Origin: Bugula neritina
Lineage: Eukaryota; Bryozoa; Gymnolaemata; Cheilostomatida; Bugulidae
Assembly: GCA_964035545.1 (NCBI GenBank)
Contig: OZ037767.1
Coordinates: 3,482,680 to 3,542,679 of the forward strand
Length of the DNA stretch: 60,000 nt
Direction of reading: 5' to 3'
Position 1 is the first letter of the stretch. The number at the start of each line of letters is the position of its first letter. A program made the position numbers and the translations under genes. Below are positions 1 to 10,612 of the stretch, piece after piece. The notes beneath the pieces are model-generated. The model was not told the DNA's origin. It saw only the letters and a list, made by a program, of their open reading frames with translations, and did not search any database.

Positions 1-627
1 TATATGAGTTAAATAATCAACTTGTGTCTTCTCCGTATATATTGTCTTCCACTTAACATATAATAAGACTTTCAAGCACAAGTTTATCCATATTTAGTTG
101 CTAAGCATAGCAAGAAGTAAATTAGGTTTCAAGCTATACATATTCAGTTTATCAAGTATTTATAAGTAGGAATCAAATGTTGCTATCAAATATAGCACTT
201 CTAGAATAATCATTAAATATTTAGGTGCTATTGCATAATCACATGCAAGTTAAAAAAGAAATTTATTACGTAAAAGCTAATTTTGAGTATATTTCATTAG
301 TAAGCAAACCATAACAATCTTATATGTAAAATAATTAATGTCAAAACCCTTTCGTTTATAAATCATTGTTTCCTTATTGAAGAACTGAAGTTAACAGTTA
401 CAAAATCTCTCAAAGTTAGAGTCTCTACAATACTATTGGGGGGGGGGGGAATAAAAATAAATGCCAGGTGTATCATATGATCAATAGGTGTATAGATATT
501 AATTTCATCAAAATTCAAAATTAATAACATGTTTTAACAAGTTCAAAATACAGAGGTGAAATAAATTATTCCCATTGAACTAAATGTGTACAGCCATTTT
601 ATAAATTTTCAGTGCTATTACTAATGC
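1..627. other. Flank downstream of the lectin gene
   Basis: This AT-rich stretch has no supportable exon on either strand. It includes a run of 12 G at 438-449. It probably contains the 3' UTR of the minus-strand lectin gene that ends at 628, but I could not assign a polyadenylation site with confidence. Confidence 0.5.
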
Positions 628-927
628 TTATAAATATTCACACAAAAAATGCAAAGAACTTCCGCAAGTTCGGTCATTCCATTGATGACCATCTTCATCA
701 GGACGCACAATAATACAGTCTTCATTTGACTTGCTATCATTTGGCTCCCCATTCGCCCAATCTGCAATGTCAATTTCTTGTTTAAGTCTTCCTTGCCAAT
801 ACCAGGTATTGTGTGAAGAACTAGACCGTCTCCCACCAATCCAGAATTTGTGATCCTTTAGTGATCGCCACTCTTAAGTAATATATAGGCTACATATATA
901 GTCCTGAAACATTTGCTGTACACAGAT

Positions 928-1007
<80 letters not shown>

Positions 1008-1270
1008 CGCTCTCATTTAATGCTCAGCAATGACATTAAATGATTGAGCACTCTCACCATGGTCACAAACTCAAGCTGCTAGCATTTTGCAATGCTCGTG
1101 ACTCCTAGGTAACCCCTAGAGTCACTTGAGCACTCTGGCTTGAGTTTACACACCTTTTAAATATGCTTTAGTAAAACTATAAGTTTTACTATTGCGAAGG
1201 TCTGGGCCATGGTACTCTGTTCTGTGCTGATGAGGGGACAAATTCCGAAACAGCTGCTGTCCACAGATTG

Positions 1271-1367
<97 letters not shown>

Positions 1368-2249
1368 GTAGCCACTTACTTGTTCTCAATGCATTCTTCA
1401 ACCAAAGTATAGAGTCAGCACTATCAAACACAGCTAGGTATTCACCAGCACTCTCACAGTATGCTTTGGCAGAGCTCCAAGTTTTGCCAACTGTAACAAC
1501 TCTGACGCAAGTACTCGAGAACCGGTTATACAGGTAACCACTCTTACACTCAACTCGGTCTGAAGTTTAATAAAATATGTTACATGAAATACGGAAAACA
1601 TTTGCAAAGGTTACATCACAGTTAACTGTTCACAATTATTCGAAAAAGTTAGCATGGGCTTTTTACAACTCGTTATGCATGGTTAAATGTAGTTACATTT
1701 TCATTTTATAGGTATTTTTAGATACTCACGATAAAATTCATTATTGGCTATAATACTAAAGATTAAGCTATTATCATAATTAGTGCCCTAAAAAGGTTGT
1801 TTCAAGTAATCTAGAATACACATTTGCATACATGTTATGCTAAGTTTGTGCATGTTCTTACCCAAAAAAGCTTTAAATGCATTTTATAGCAAACAAAACT
1901 AAAGTTGCGTTTATACCTCTGCTGAAAAAATTACCGAATTTAAGTTAATAATCGTGAAGGTATAAACGCAACTTAACAGTGAACAAACAGCAGTAAATGA
2001 AATAAAAACTTGCAAAAATAAGCTATTATTAAAAATTTAACTACATTCAGCATTATGCAATAAACTCAAATGAGATGTAACCCACAATTTTAATAACGTC
2101 TTTTGATGAAAAATTTTGAGTTTTGTACTGTAGTAATAATATCAAAATACTTTAACAAATTTCTTACTGCATGAACCACTGGCAAAGCTCAGCTGAACTT
2201 TAAGGAAGGAAACTAATGTTAAGAGAGCAAGCAGTTTGAGTGTTGCCAT
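628..2249 (-). CDS. Secreted single-domain C-type lectin
   Basis: Three coding exons read right to left: 2168-2249, 1380-1559 and 628-872 (507 nt, 168 aa, phases 1 and 1). Exon 1 begins with ATG and encodes a hydrophobic signal peptide (about residues 1-24). Exon 2 holds the first half of a C-type lectin domain: [15 protein letters not shown], then TWSSAKAYC and [11 protein letters not shown]. Exon 3 holds the second half: FWIGG, the EPN motif (residues 130-132), WND (152-154) and the closing FLCE. In this family EPN plus WND coordinate Ca2+ and usually favour mannose-type sugars; that specificity is inferred. There is no membrane segment, so the product should be secreted. The role could be sugar recognition in immunity or adhesion, which the sequence does not decide. 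Both introns carry repeat insertions, including the hammerhead element between exons 2 and 3. A fragment of exon 3 recurs at 54388-54450. Confidence 0.88.
905..930 (+). repeat. Half hammerhead motif abutting a TA repeat
   Basis: This short stretch reads TGAAAC, then TGCTGT, then ACACAGATTGA directly before the (TA)n tract. It matches the 3' half of the hammerhead at 1221-1267 (GAAAC, stem III, stem I 3' strand, then TA repeat). The CTGATGA half is missing. It is best read as the truncated end of an upstream unit of the same element. Confidence 0.55.
930..1005. repeat. (TA)n microsatellite
   Basis: About 38 uninterrupted TA units sit in the second intron of the lectin gene, immediately 3' of the half hammerhead motif at 905-930. 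Confidence 0.95.
1221..1267 (+). ncRNA. Type I hammerhead ribozyme motif
   Basis: All conserved core elements are present in order. Stem I 5' strand is TCTGTG (1221-1226). The core CTGATGA is 1227-1233. Stem II is GGGG (1234-1237) against TTCC (1243-1246), with two G-T wobbles. GAAA is 1247-1250. Stem III is ACAG (1250-1253) against CTGT (1257-1260), with a CTG loop. The cleavage-site C is 1261. Stem I 3' strand is CACAGA (1262-1267), six pairs with the 5' strand. Stem I is the open helix, which defines type I. The very short stem III is typical of metazoan retroelement hammerheads. The expected cleavage is just after 1261. Activity is predicted, not shown. Confidence 0.8.
1274..1365. repeat. 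(TA)n microsatellite following the hammerhead
   Basis: About 46 TA units start seven bases after the stem I 3' strand of the hammerhead. The tract ends shortly before the donor of lectin exon 2 (exon boundary at 1380). Confidence 0.95.
1902..1974. repeat. Short palindromic element
   Basis: This 73-bp imperfect palindrome has arms reading AAGTTGCGTTTATACC and its reverse complement, separated by about 40 AT-rich bases. It lies in the first intron of the lectin gene. The form suits a small MITE or a solo foldback element. No target duplication is obvious. Confidence 0.6.
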
Positions 2250-3158
2250 GACGATTTACTTTGAGAAACTGTGAGTGATTGCTTCATGCATTACCTTATA
2301 TGCTATATATTATATATGGCTATATACTCTCTCCTTGTGTATATATAAAGCTGTAATATTGCAGCACTTGTAAAACATAATGTAATGTGCTTAACTGACT
2401 CTAAATGGACTTTGTCATGCGACACTGATACATTTCACTTTTTATAGATGCAGCAACTCTAAATTTCTTTATAAAAGTGCATTTTTAATCATGAAAGCTC
2501 CTGGGCTAGTGTCTAGACTCTAGGCTCTAGTGATTAGAGCATTAGTTTAGTAAACACAGGGTCAGTAGTTTAAATTCCCAGTAAAGGCTTTTGGTGATGT
2601 TAGGAAAACATTCAGTCATAATTGCTCCTGTGCCACAATATAGTGTTACCATCATAGGTTCTCGCAGAGATGGTGACTATGAATCTCACTTCAGTTCTTT
2701 TTTAATGTACACAAAAATTTCTAAAAGCCTATTAATTGTTGAAGGTCACTTAAATGTCTATAGTTAATAAAAAAGACAATTTCACTAATAATTATAGTTA
2801 CAACTACTGAACGAAGTTGCAAAAGCTTCATATAGTTCAATTCTGTAGGAATACACATTTATTTCCTTTGCATTGCATATTATATTTCAGAAAAGTTATG
2901 ATGGTACAAATAACCATTAAACATACAGGTATAAATTCAACACTACTGCAACCACTTAATCCAAAGAGTAAATTTTAATGCTTTTGTGGTTATATAACAA
3001 ATTAGTTATATTAACAATAGTTCAAGCATGCTATTCTATAATCACTACTCTGTGTAGGTAAATTATATATAACTATAAATCTTATTGTAATAGAATTTTA
3101 TTAGTCTATTGATATGGCAGCATGTTCTAGCTATTGGTTTTAGGTTTTAAAACTCTGT
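2250..3158. other. Intergenic region between lectin and sushi-like genes
   Basis: This AT-rich stretch holds the upstream region of the minus-strand lectin gene and one SINE copy (about 2508-2705). I see no further exon. Confidence 0.5.
2508..2705 (+). mobile_element. tRNA-derived SINE, copy 1 (diverged)
   Basis: The head resembles a tRNA with an A-box-like TGATTAGAGC and a loop reading TTAGTAA, but the B box has decayed (AGTTTAAATTCC). The body shares GTGATGTTAGGAA, CATTCAGTCATAATTGCTCC and a closing GAGATGGTGACTAT with copies at 26026 and 50220. This is the most degraded of the three heads. Confidence 0.7.
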
Positions 3159-3345
3159 TTAATTTATGTTGCTTTGTGCGCTGCCACGTCTAGTCTGACT
3201 GCCTCTCCTGCTGCCTTGTCTGCTGCCTCGTCTGCTGCCACGTCTGCTGCCGTCAAAACCGAGAGACGCTGCAGATTGTGAGTAATAGACGTTCATTATC
3301 CGAGAGCTTCTATGACTCATCATATCTTTATCTCCAGCATTTACT
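3159..3345 (-). CDS. Candidate alternative last exon of the sushi-like gene (RGS-repeat tail)
   Basis: An acceptor (ttatgcag) at 3346 opens a 62-codon frame to a stop at 3159-3161. It encodes DKDMMSHRSSRIMNVYYSQ, then a Gly-Ser-Arg repeat (RRGSRRGSRQGSRRGS), ending in AQSNIN. It needs a donor leaving two bases, and the sushi-like gene's last exon has one in the right phase (AT|GTATGA at 4192). Joining the two replaces the last six residues with this basic tail and gives 307 aa. The RGS repeats come from a 12-bp minisatellite at 3178-3252, so the frame could be fortuitous. The non-repetitive part favours real coding. Confidence 0.45.
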
Positions 3346-4173
3346 CTGCATAACCAGAATATTCAACATAGTGTCTTGATTTATGACAAATATAATACAT
3401 GTTACAACAGAATAGTGTGCTGTTATGGTATTTACTCAAAAAACCTTCAAAAATGAATATAAAACAATTAATCTTATAAATAATCATCAGAAAAGTTTAT
3501 TTAGAGGGAAAAGACAAACTACTTTATTATATAAAAATATAATCTCGTTGTCCAATAGCAGGACAGCAGTCGTAAAAATAATAGTAAGCTTTTAGGGAGT
3601 GTATGTCACACCTCCTAGCAGCAAGAATTATAACAAGTTTCAAGCAACTCTGAGTTGTTTTAGACTGCTTAAAAGTTTTCCTTAAATATTAAACACATTA
3701 TCACTAACTGACATAAATACTAAGCAAAATCTAATTTATTTTAGCCGACATACCATGTTGACTAAAATAGCTAGCCATAGCTATAGCCTAGTCATTCAAA
3801 TGGCATAATTAGACAACCCCTTCACATAGTATATTATAGACAAGTAAGCATATTAGTTCATGTGGTTTTGTAAAATATAGTGCAATGAATCATGAGCCTT
3901 TGTCGTATAATGAGAAAAATTTACATAGGCATATAAACACACGTATAGTATTTACAATTGTGGTCTATAATACAGATATTCATACAAAATATAAATAAAT
4001 GCGAAAAATTGTAAGTACTACTTTAGATAAAAAACACAAACTTATGTTTCTGATACTGCTGTATCATATACGGGTATAGTTGTGTTTAGATTCAAATATA
4101 TAGATATAGTCGTACTTAAAAATATTTATTGTTTATTTAATTTTAAAGAAACTACTAGCCGTAAAGTTACATA

Positions 4174-6489
4174 TTAAGGATAATATTCATACATATTGTA
4201 ATCCCAGCTTCTCCTGTATCGTAAGTAACATACTACGACAGTTGCAGATATGGCTATGAAGCTCACAGAACTGAACATGAGGATCCAGAATAGAAGTGGT
4301 AGAGAGAGTACAAAGTCTAATGAACCCTTAAATATCTTGTCACTATTAACTGCAATAAAATATATCGTTACTAGTAAATAATTTTATTTTGCTAACTAAC
4401 TGGTTAACAATGCTCATGCTATTGTAAATTATTAGGCAAGAATCAAAGAGAAATTAAAAAAATAGAATAATTAAAACATGGATAACTTGAGTTAAAATAT
4501 TCAGCAAAATTTGTATTAAAATAAAGCAGAAAATCGTTTATCAATTTTTCTTGTTTTTTGCGAGTCTATAAAAAGTAGAATCAACTATTTTCTTCAAGAT
4601 GTTATACCAATTATAAGAATAAAAGAGAATTGCAAGTCTTACCTGTAGTGATTGGTAAGGTTGACATTGTAGTTGTACTCGTAGTCGTGGTGATGGTGGT
4701 ATTTAGTTTTGCAGCCTAGAATACTCGTAAAACTTGTACAAGTAAGAAATGAAATGCAAACTATGCTGCATACTATAATAACAAATATAATATTAAAATA
4801 AAATTACAATAAATATGTATACTAATAATTGGTACAAAAATTAGAGAAATATAATAAAATATGTACAAAGGTTGGCAAAACAGAGACTTACAGCAATTGT
4901 AGGTTTGGTAAAGATGCCTTTCAGTATCAGCTGAGATACTAACCACGCAGGGTATGATGGACTTGGTGAAGGAGTAGCTACAAAAATATAAACTAACGTT
5001 AATATAACTGTCTGACTCTATTTTCATATAATGTCTAAATATAACATATAAATAGTAAACTTTCAACAAGCAATTTTAGAAAGTTTATGGTAAATATTTC
5101 AAAAACCTAAAAGATGTTTTAATGTTTCGCATTGCTGAACAATATTTACAATACATATGGCAAAACTATATTATTGTTAAAAAGAATGCTATGTTTTTTT
5201 TCTATGAAATTTCTTTGCATTATAATGTACTAAAAACATAAACTAGCTCAGAAAGTTTAATGTTACATATTGTTTTGCAGGAAAGTAATCCGCAACTAAA
5301 AATGAACAAACCACGGTTGGATGTTTCAATGCATTGAAATCTAGTAAAAGAAAATTTGCTGTTCTCTCCTTGACTCCATAACCCTGGTCTCAAACAAGCA
5401 GCCATGGGTGCATAGAAGCTGTTTGGGATCATGCGTTGGCCGGGTGCCAAATTTTGAGCACCAGCTGGTCTTTCCTCACACTATAATCAAATAGCTATTA
5501 CATCACGGGTTTTCTCTTACCAAGTTTAAAACCTGCTCTTCAGCACTACGTTACCCAACCTATTAGCCAGGCAGGTAAAACTTATTCATGTGATATTAAG
5601 CTATAACTTGCTCCAAGGTGAGTGATTTGTATTGCCATCTGATGTTATATTCTTGTGTAATAGTTTTCCTTTTACTCTGCTTCAATATATAAGAGGGGAT
5701 AACTTTGAATTATGATGACCAAATCATGATGTAGATGCGTTAATCAAAACAGTCGATTAAATCTTCTGATAAACAATTCATGACATGCATATTTCATGCA
5801 GCAAGTTGATTATTTAGTAACTCAATTTAAAACTAATGCCCAAAAACATTTTCAAAAGCAAACAAGGAAACGTCATTCATTGAAAATTCACTTCAACTTT
5901 TAGACAAAAGTACTTTAAATTATATAGCCATGTTATTATTCATTTTGTGTATATTGTGAATGTTACAAATGTAAAATCTGTATGTATGTTACTAGAAAAT
6001 TAAAATCAGCATTGATATAAATCTTAGCTTTAATTTTCCATACTCACAGTTAGCGTACACACTGTACCGTAGGCCACTTCTGCTGCTTGACAAAGTTCTG
6101 GTTCCAGTTTCCGTGCCAACTCATCGTTGATCATATTATACTTCCACAAGGGGGATCTAGACAACAGTTGTGCTGTGGAACAACCTACAAATTTCAAATA
6201 TTGTATGTGTATTTGCAGTTGTTCATAGCTATTAGTATTGCTTATTTAAAGTTTAAATTAAATATTATTTATAGCTAATTTCTTTCATTTATAATCTCTC
6301 AATACTACTAATATGTTATTATAAACTGCATGTTCAAATTACTCAATCGTTGATAGACTGCAATTTGTTATATGTTAAAAAGCTACTAATTAATCTAAAC
6401 ATAATAATAGAACACTAACCTGCACAGCAAGCACACGTAAATTGGATTATCAAAGAGAGAATAACTCTGGTAAACTGCGCAATGTTCAT
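4174..6489 (-). CDS. Type I membrane protein with sushi-like domain
   Basis: Six coding exons read right to left: 6420-6489, 6048-6184, 5267-5480, 4892-4977, 4643-4715 and 4174-4349 (756 nt, 251 aa; all phases agree). The ATG at 6489 starts a signal peptide (about residues 1-23). The ectodomain pattern C55, C66, C70, C98, W104, C119 (GTVCTLTC then CLRPGLWS then FQC) resembles a complement-control (sushi) module with an insertion. Two more cysteines follow (132, 137). A Pro/Ser/Thr stalk, including a TTITTTTSTTT run, leads to one membrane helix at about 206-234, then a short tail starting RYRRSWDY. Sushi modules bind proteins or sugars; this partner is unknown. An alternative last exon may lie at 3159-3345. 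The donor of exon 3 is the least certain boundary. Confidence 0.78.
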
Positions 6490-6724
6490 AATAGTTTAAC
6501 AGACTCAAGAGAACTTAACTAGCTTTTATGTGCATCAATTTCTCTTTAAATCCAACAATGATGTGTTTGTAGTTTAGATTTAATGTAAGCAAAAATAATT
6601 CTATCATACAGTGTAGTTAGAATTATTATTTAATAATAATCAATTCTGACAATAATCTGTATCTTAGGTTAGTATGGGAATAGGTTCTTAGAAATATTGT
6701 TGTATACAAATATATTCTTGTACA

Positions 6725-6935
6725 CATATCAATCTGTGGTCAGTATAGCTGTTTCGGGATTCGCCTCCTCATCAGCATAGAACAGAGTACCCTGGGCCAC
6801 ACCTTTGCAATAGTCGAAACATATGTTTCTACTAAGGCATATCTAAAAGAGATGTAAACTCAAGGCAAAGAGCTCAAGTGACTCTAACGCCGTGAGCCTT
6901 GCAAATTAATGCTACCAGCTTGAGTTTGTAACCAT
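6725..6935 (-). mobile_element. Hammerhead-bearing dispersed repeat, copy 2
   Basis: This is the reverse-complement counterpart of about 1055-1273, recognisable over nearly its whole length. Shared blocks include AGTACC, CCTTTGCAATAGT or CCTTCGCAATAGT, GTAAACTCAAG, CAAGTGACTCTA and AGCTTGAGTTTGT. The long TA tail is reduced to a short AT-rich run. The divergence from copy 1 indicates an old insertion. Confidence 0.7.
6733..6781 (-). ncRNA. Decayed hammerhead ribozyme motif
   Basis: Read on the minus strand it keeps CTGATGA (6769-6775), GAAA and the downstream CACAG strand. However, the base pairing with the last A of GAAA in stem III is A instead of U, stem I has one A-C mismatch, and stem II has an A-C mismatch. 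These changes should weaken or abolish cleavage. It supports the motif at 1221-1267 being an inherited part of the repeat rather than a chance match. Confidence 0.65.
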
Positions 6936-7125
6936 ATATATTTACTGTGTTTAATCAAATATCAGGTGCATTAGAAAAATTTACATTTACATAGTGAGTG
7001 AATCAATTTTATTCAACGCAAATTTTACAACAAACTTTATTTTCAGGCTACACAACAATACTTCTATACAGAAATGCCAAAAATTTAACTGCAAAAATTA
7101 AAAAATAAAACCCATGCAACTAGTT

Positions 7126-10100
7126 TTATAAGAATTCTAAGCTTTTTGTTATTGGTTTCCAAGTTAAATTGGGTGTCTGGGAAGTTCTAAACAACTTATT
7201 CCACTCCTTTTGTGTTTTAATACTCATATTAGCAGAGTCTAGAGTTGTAACAATCTGTGGCAGAACTCTTGATGCTTTTTCTACTGCTTGATCATGTGAC
7301 CTTTCATACTCTGCAAGAATATTGATGAAATATAAATTTTTTATTACATTAAATATATAATTATTTACATCTACTTATTGTAAGCAAACGATATTCTGCT
7401 TTCTATAATTATAGATAATGGTATGTCTAATAATAAAACTAGTGTACATGGGTAGAAGGAATTATTCTATTATATATTGTGTGAAACACATGTTCCAAAA
7501 AATGGCATTTATTTATAAGCATGAAATAGTCTAGAATCACCTCTAAACAAATTTGATTATACACTGTATTTATATTATTGCATATGCTTTGTTGTAAAAG
7601 ACATTAATTGGTAAAATGTTTGTTGTTAGGAGACCAATTGTTTAACTTAAAAATAAATAGATAAGAAATAAAACTAAAAAAATCCTTTCGCAAAACAAAA
7701 TAGTTTAGTTTTGCAGACAGTAAAACTACTGCTAATAAAAATATTTTTAAGAATGTGATTCTAAAATCAGTTGATATTTTAGAGTAAAATTTTATGTTTT
7801 TGACATAATTTTTTTATTTATCTTCATTTATAGCATTTTGGCCAATCTTTTTATTGCCATGATAAAATCCTAAATTATTGAAAAAAGTGTTTTCTTCATT
7901 TATAATGTAAATCACATTTACTAAAAAAATTAATAATGACTTAATGTTTAAAAAAGAAAAGTATATAGATTATGATAAAATATTCTTTTTATAACTATAT
8001 TCATTATAATAGATCTACTAACTCACTTGCTAGAGCTGCCATGACCTTTGCACTTTGGTTTAATTCTTTATTTAAAATGAGTCTGTCAACCTTGTTATAG
8101 AGATCTTCCTGTTTTCCCTCCAAATCCTTTCTAAATGTTTGAATTGTCTTCTCATGATCTTTTACAACAGATTTGAAGTGCTCGTTCTCAGCAGCAGCAG
8201 CAGCTGACTTCCTGTTTAGATAAGCTGCTGTTTTATTACATAATTTTTGTTATATAACAAGTTCTAAGTGACTAATTACTGTATATTGTAAGTAATGTCT
8301 AGTTTTGTCACATTTTTCTTTTAAAAACATTTTATTACTTACCCCAAAATATTGCATTTTATAAAAGCAGTAATAAAATTATTATACAATTAAATTTCGA
8401 AAGCTTTTCAAGACTATACAATTCAAAAGAAATAAAAAGAAAAAACATATTTGCTAACTCTTTTTTGTCAAAGGAAGTTCTATGCACTAGTTGTATGTGC
8501 ATGCATATCTCAAACTTTGAAATTTTTACCCACCCTCGTTTTTGACGAAATTTTACATCCAAATGTTTTTGTTTTGTAAATGACATTTTCTCCACTGCGC
8601 TCAAGGATTTGCTTCTTCCTGTGAAGGTTTTGTGTTCCTAAAGTAAATATTTATATTTTTAAAATATTAAATGAAAGTTTTTTAGTGGCATCAATTAAAT
8701 TGCAACATTAAAATTGAATCAAAAATGTTAGGTTACTTTATTAAACATATAAATAACTACATTATATATTTAGTTCAATAGTCACTTTAAATGACAAGAG
8801 CTCTAAAATATGAACTGGATATGTTGTATAGACTAAGCGTATACGCACGTAAAGAGGTTGAGTAGGCGGAGTTATAGTTTCTTCACCAGCTGATTGCTTC
8901 ATCAAACTGTCAATCATCTGGAAAGGGTTTCTAATAGCACCTCCAAATGATTTGTAAAACTCTTCATCTTCTTCCCAAAAGCTTTTTGATGATCAAATAA
9001 GATAAATTATAAGCGTTTTGTTTTTTTAAACAACAACACATATAAAAATTGGCACAAGAGTCAAATTGTATTGAAGTGTGTTATCAACAAAAAATTCTAG
9101 TTTGCAAGATCAGTTGCCATCCAATCGAAAAAAGTAAACAGAACATTACCGATGCTTTCAAAACTTGAGATCTATTTATAAAAATGCAGCTAAACTACTT
9201 TCCACATTAAAAACTTAAATGTATACAGAAAAGCTTTCAAGTATTGGTTACGTATGCATGAGTATCCAAGCTTTTAGTTTTCTGCTCAGGAAATCTGTTT
9301 ATTGTGCTAATTATTGATTATTCTTTTATCTATGAAGTAGCAAACCAAGATGCATAATTATATATTTCTATTTCATAATATATAATATTGTATATTTTTT
9401 ATTTTAATTATGTATCTATTATATTATAATTACCTTTTTCTATCATTCCTTTTGCTATAGTTTACTGGTTTCCTCATCTCTATAAGACTTTCTCTCCTGG
9501 AGTCAAGCACTTGGCGGAACAATAGTTCTTCCACCACACTTGGACCAGATATCTCTTGGAACGGTTTCTCTTTGGAGTTTTCCAACAAAGTTTTAAATGT
9601 CTCTTTATCACCTTAAACATATTGTCAAGTAACTCATTATTATATTATATTATATTATATTATAATATATTATATTATATTATATTATAATATATTAATA
9701 TATTATATTATATTATATTATTATATTATATTATATGGTAATGGTAATACTTTAATGTCTATGATGAAAAATCTCACCCATAGTTTATATTATTGCTAGT
9801 AACTATACTTTCAATACATGCATCTCACGTAGTAAACAGCAATTATGTCTGATACTCCTTGGAATTATAAATAATTTAGCGTAAAATGATTTTCAGAGAA
9901 TATCAGCATAAACTAAAACTGAATATGCCAGACTGTACTTACCTGAAGCCTTGGTAAGGTCAAGTTCACTTTTCTCTATCATATTTCCTAGCTTTGAGCG
10001 CAAGTACTGCTGAGATCTGTAAGTTTTAAGGGACACCACAAACCTCTCCCTATCATATTGTTTCATTAGTGATCGTAGAACTACTTGATCTTTCATACGC

Positions 10101-10516
10101 TGAGACTTTATCTATAAGAAGAGGTAACTGTTTCTTTATTATGTCAAATTGCATGTGAATAAAACTATTTATGTATATACAATATTTTAATACTTATAAT
10201 TCAGATTGGAATTAAGCATAAAAAAATCTAAATACTACATGCAACTTTTTTTATTATAAATTATATCAAAAACCATGGCTATGATATTCAACCATTTACA
10301 AAATGCTCATAAATATTACATATTGATATTTTGTAGTATTTTGTAGAGTTACGTTTTTACTTACTCTGTGGCAGTTTTCCACTTTTTCTAAACCAAGATA
10401 GGCATTTTTAATAAGGATAGCTCTTTTCTTATCAGCCAGAATTTTATCTTGGCCTTGAGCAATCTGAAATATATATATACATTATATATACATAATATAT
10501 ATATATATATATATTA

Positions 10517-10572
<56 letters not shown>

Positions 10573-10612
10573 GATAATACCAAAACATGTTATAATAACT
10601 TAAACTCACCAT
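7126..10612 (-). CDS. Unrecognised charged coiled-coil-like protein (351 aa)
   Basis: Eight coding segments read right to left: 10610-10612 (ATG alone), 10365-10463, 9943-10111, 9434-9611, 8849-8981, 8534-8637, 8027-8211 and 7126-7310 (1,056 nt, all phases agree). The first coding exon carries only the initiator ATG, followed at once by GTGAGT; an in-frame TGA lies three codons upstream. The protein is highly charged and mostly helical, with no signal peptide or membrane helix. Notable blocks are IAQGQDKILADKKRAI near the start, an acidic FWEEDEEFYKSFGG in the middle, and helical KDHEKTIQTFRKDLEGKQED toward the end. The C-terminus is KPITKSLEFL. I do not recognise the family. It looks intracellular, perhaps structural or cytoskeletal, but that is inference. 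The intron between 9611 and 9943 contains a TATTA repeat. Confidence 0.75.
9638..9735. repeat. TATAT/TATTA simple repeat
   Basis: About 100 bp of TATTA-type pentanucleotide repeat lie in an intron of the coiled-coil gene, close to the acceptor of the 9434-9611 exon. Confidence 0.9.
10471..10570. repeat. (TA)n microsatellite with TG interruption
   Basis: TA repeats with a short TGTGTGTG interruption fill most of the first intron of the coiled-coil gene, reaching almost to the acceptor at 10464. Confidence 0.9.

Larger units (their letters stand above)
1006..1365 (+). mobile_element. Hammerhead-bearing TA-tailed dispersed repeat, copy 1
   Basis: The unit runs from the end of one (TA)n tract through about 215 bp of body, a complete hammerhead motif (1221-1267) and a second (TA)n tract (1274-1365). 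The body from about 1055 to 1273 recurs in inverted orientation at about 6725-6935, which shows that it is dispersed. With the half motif at 905-930 in front, the layout is that of tandem monomers joined at hammerhead sites. Such layouts are known for Penelope-like retroelements and hammerhead retrozymes. No protein-coding part is visible, so it is non-autonomous. The family assignment is inference. Confidence 0.7.
6490..7125. other. Intergenic region with inverted hammerhead-repeat copy
   Basis: This gap separates the sushi-like gene start from the 3' end of the coiled-coil gene. It holds the inverted copy of the hammerhead repeat at about 6725-6935 and no exon that I can support. Confidence 0.6.

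Noticed and set aside
5220-5266. Extension of sushi-like exon 3 to a stop at 5220
   Set aside because: The open frame continues, but a GTAAC donor at 5266 gives the phase needed by the next exon and links the ectodomain to stalk and membrane segments. The read-through form would be a truncated product without a membrane anchor.
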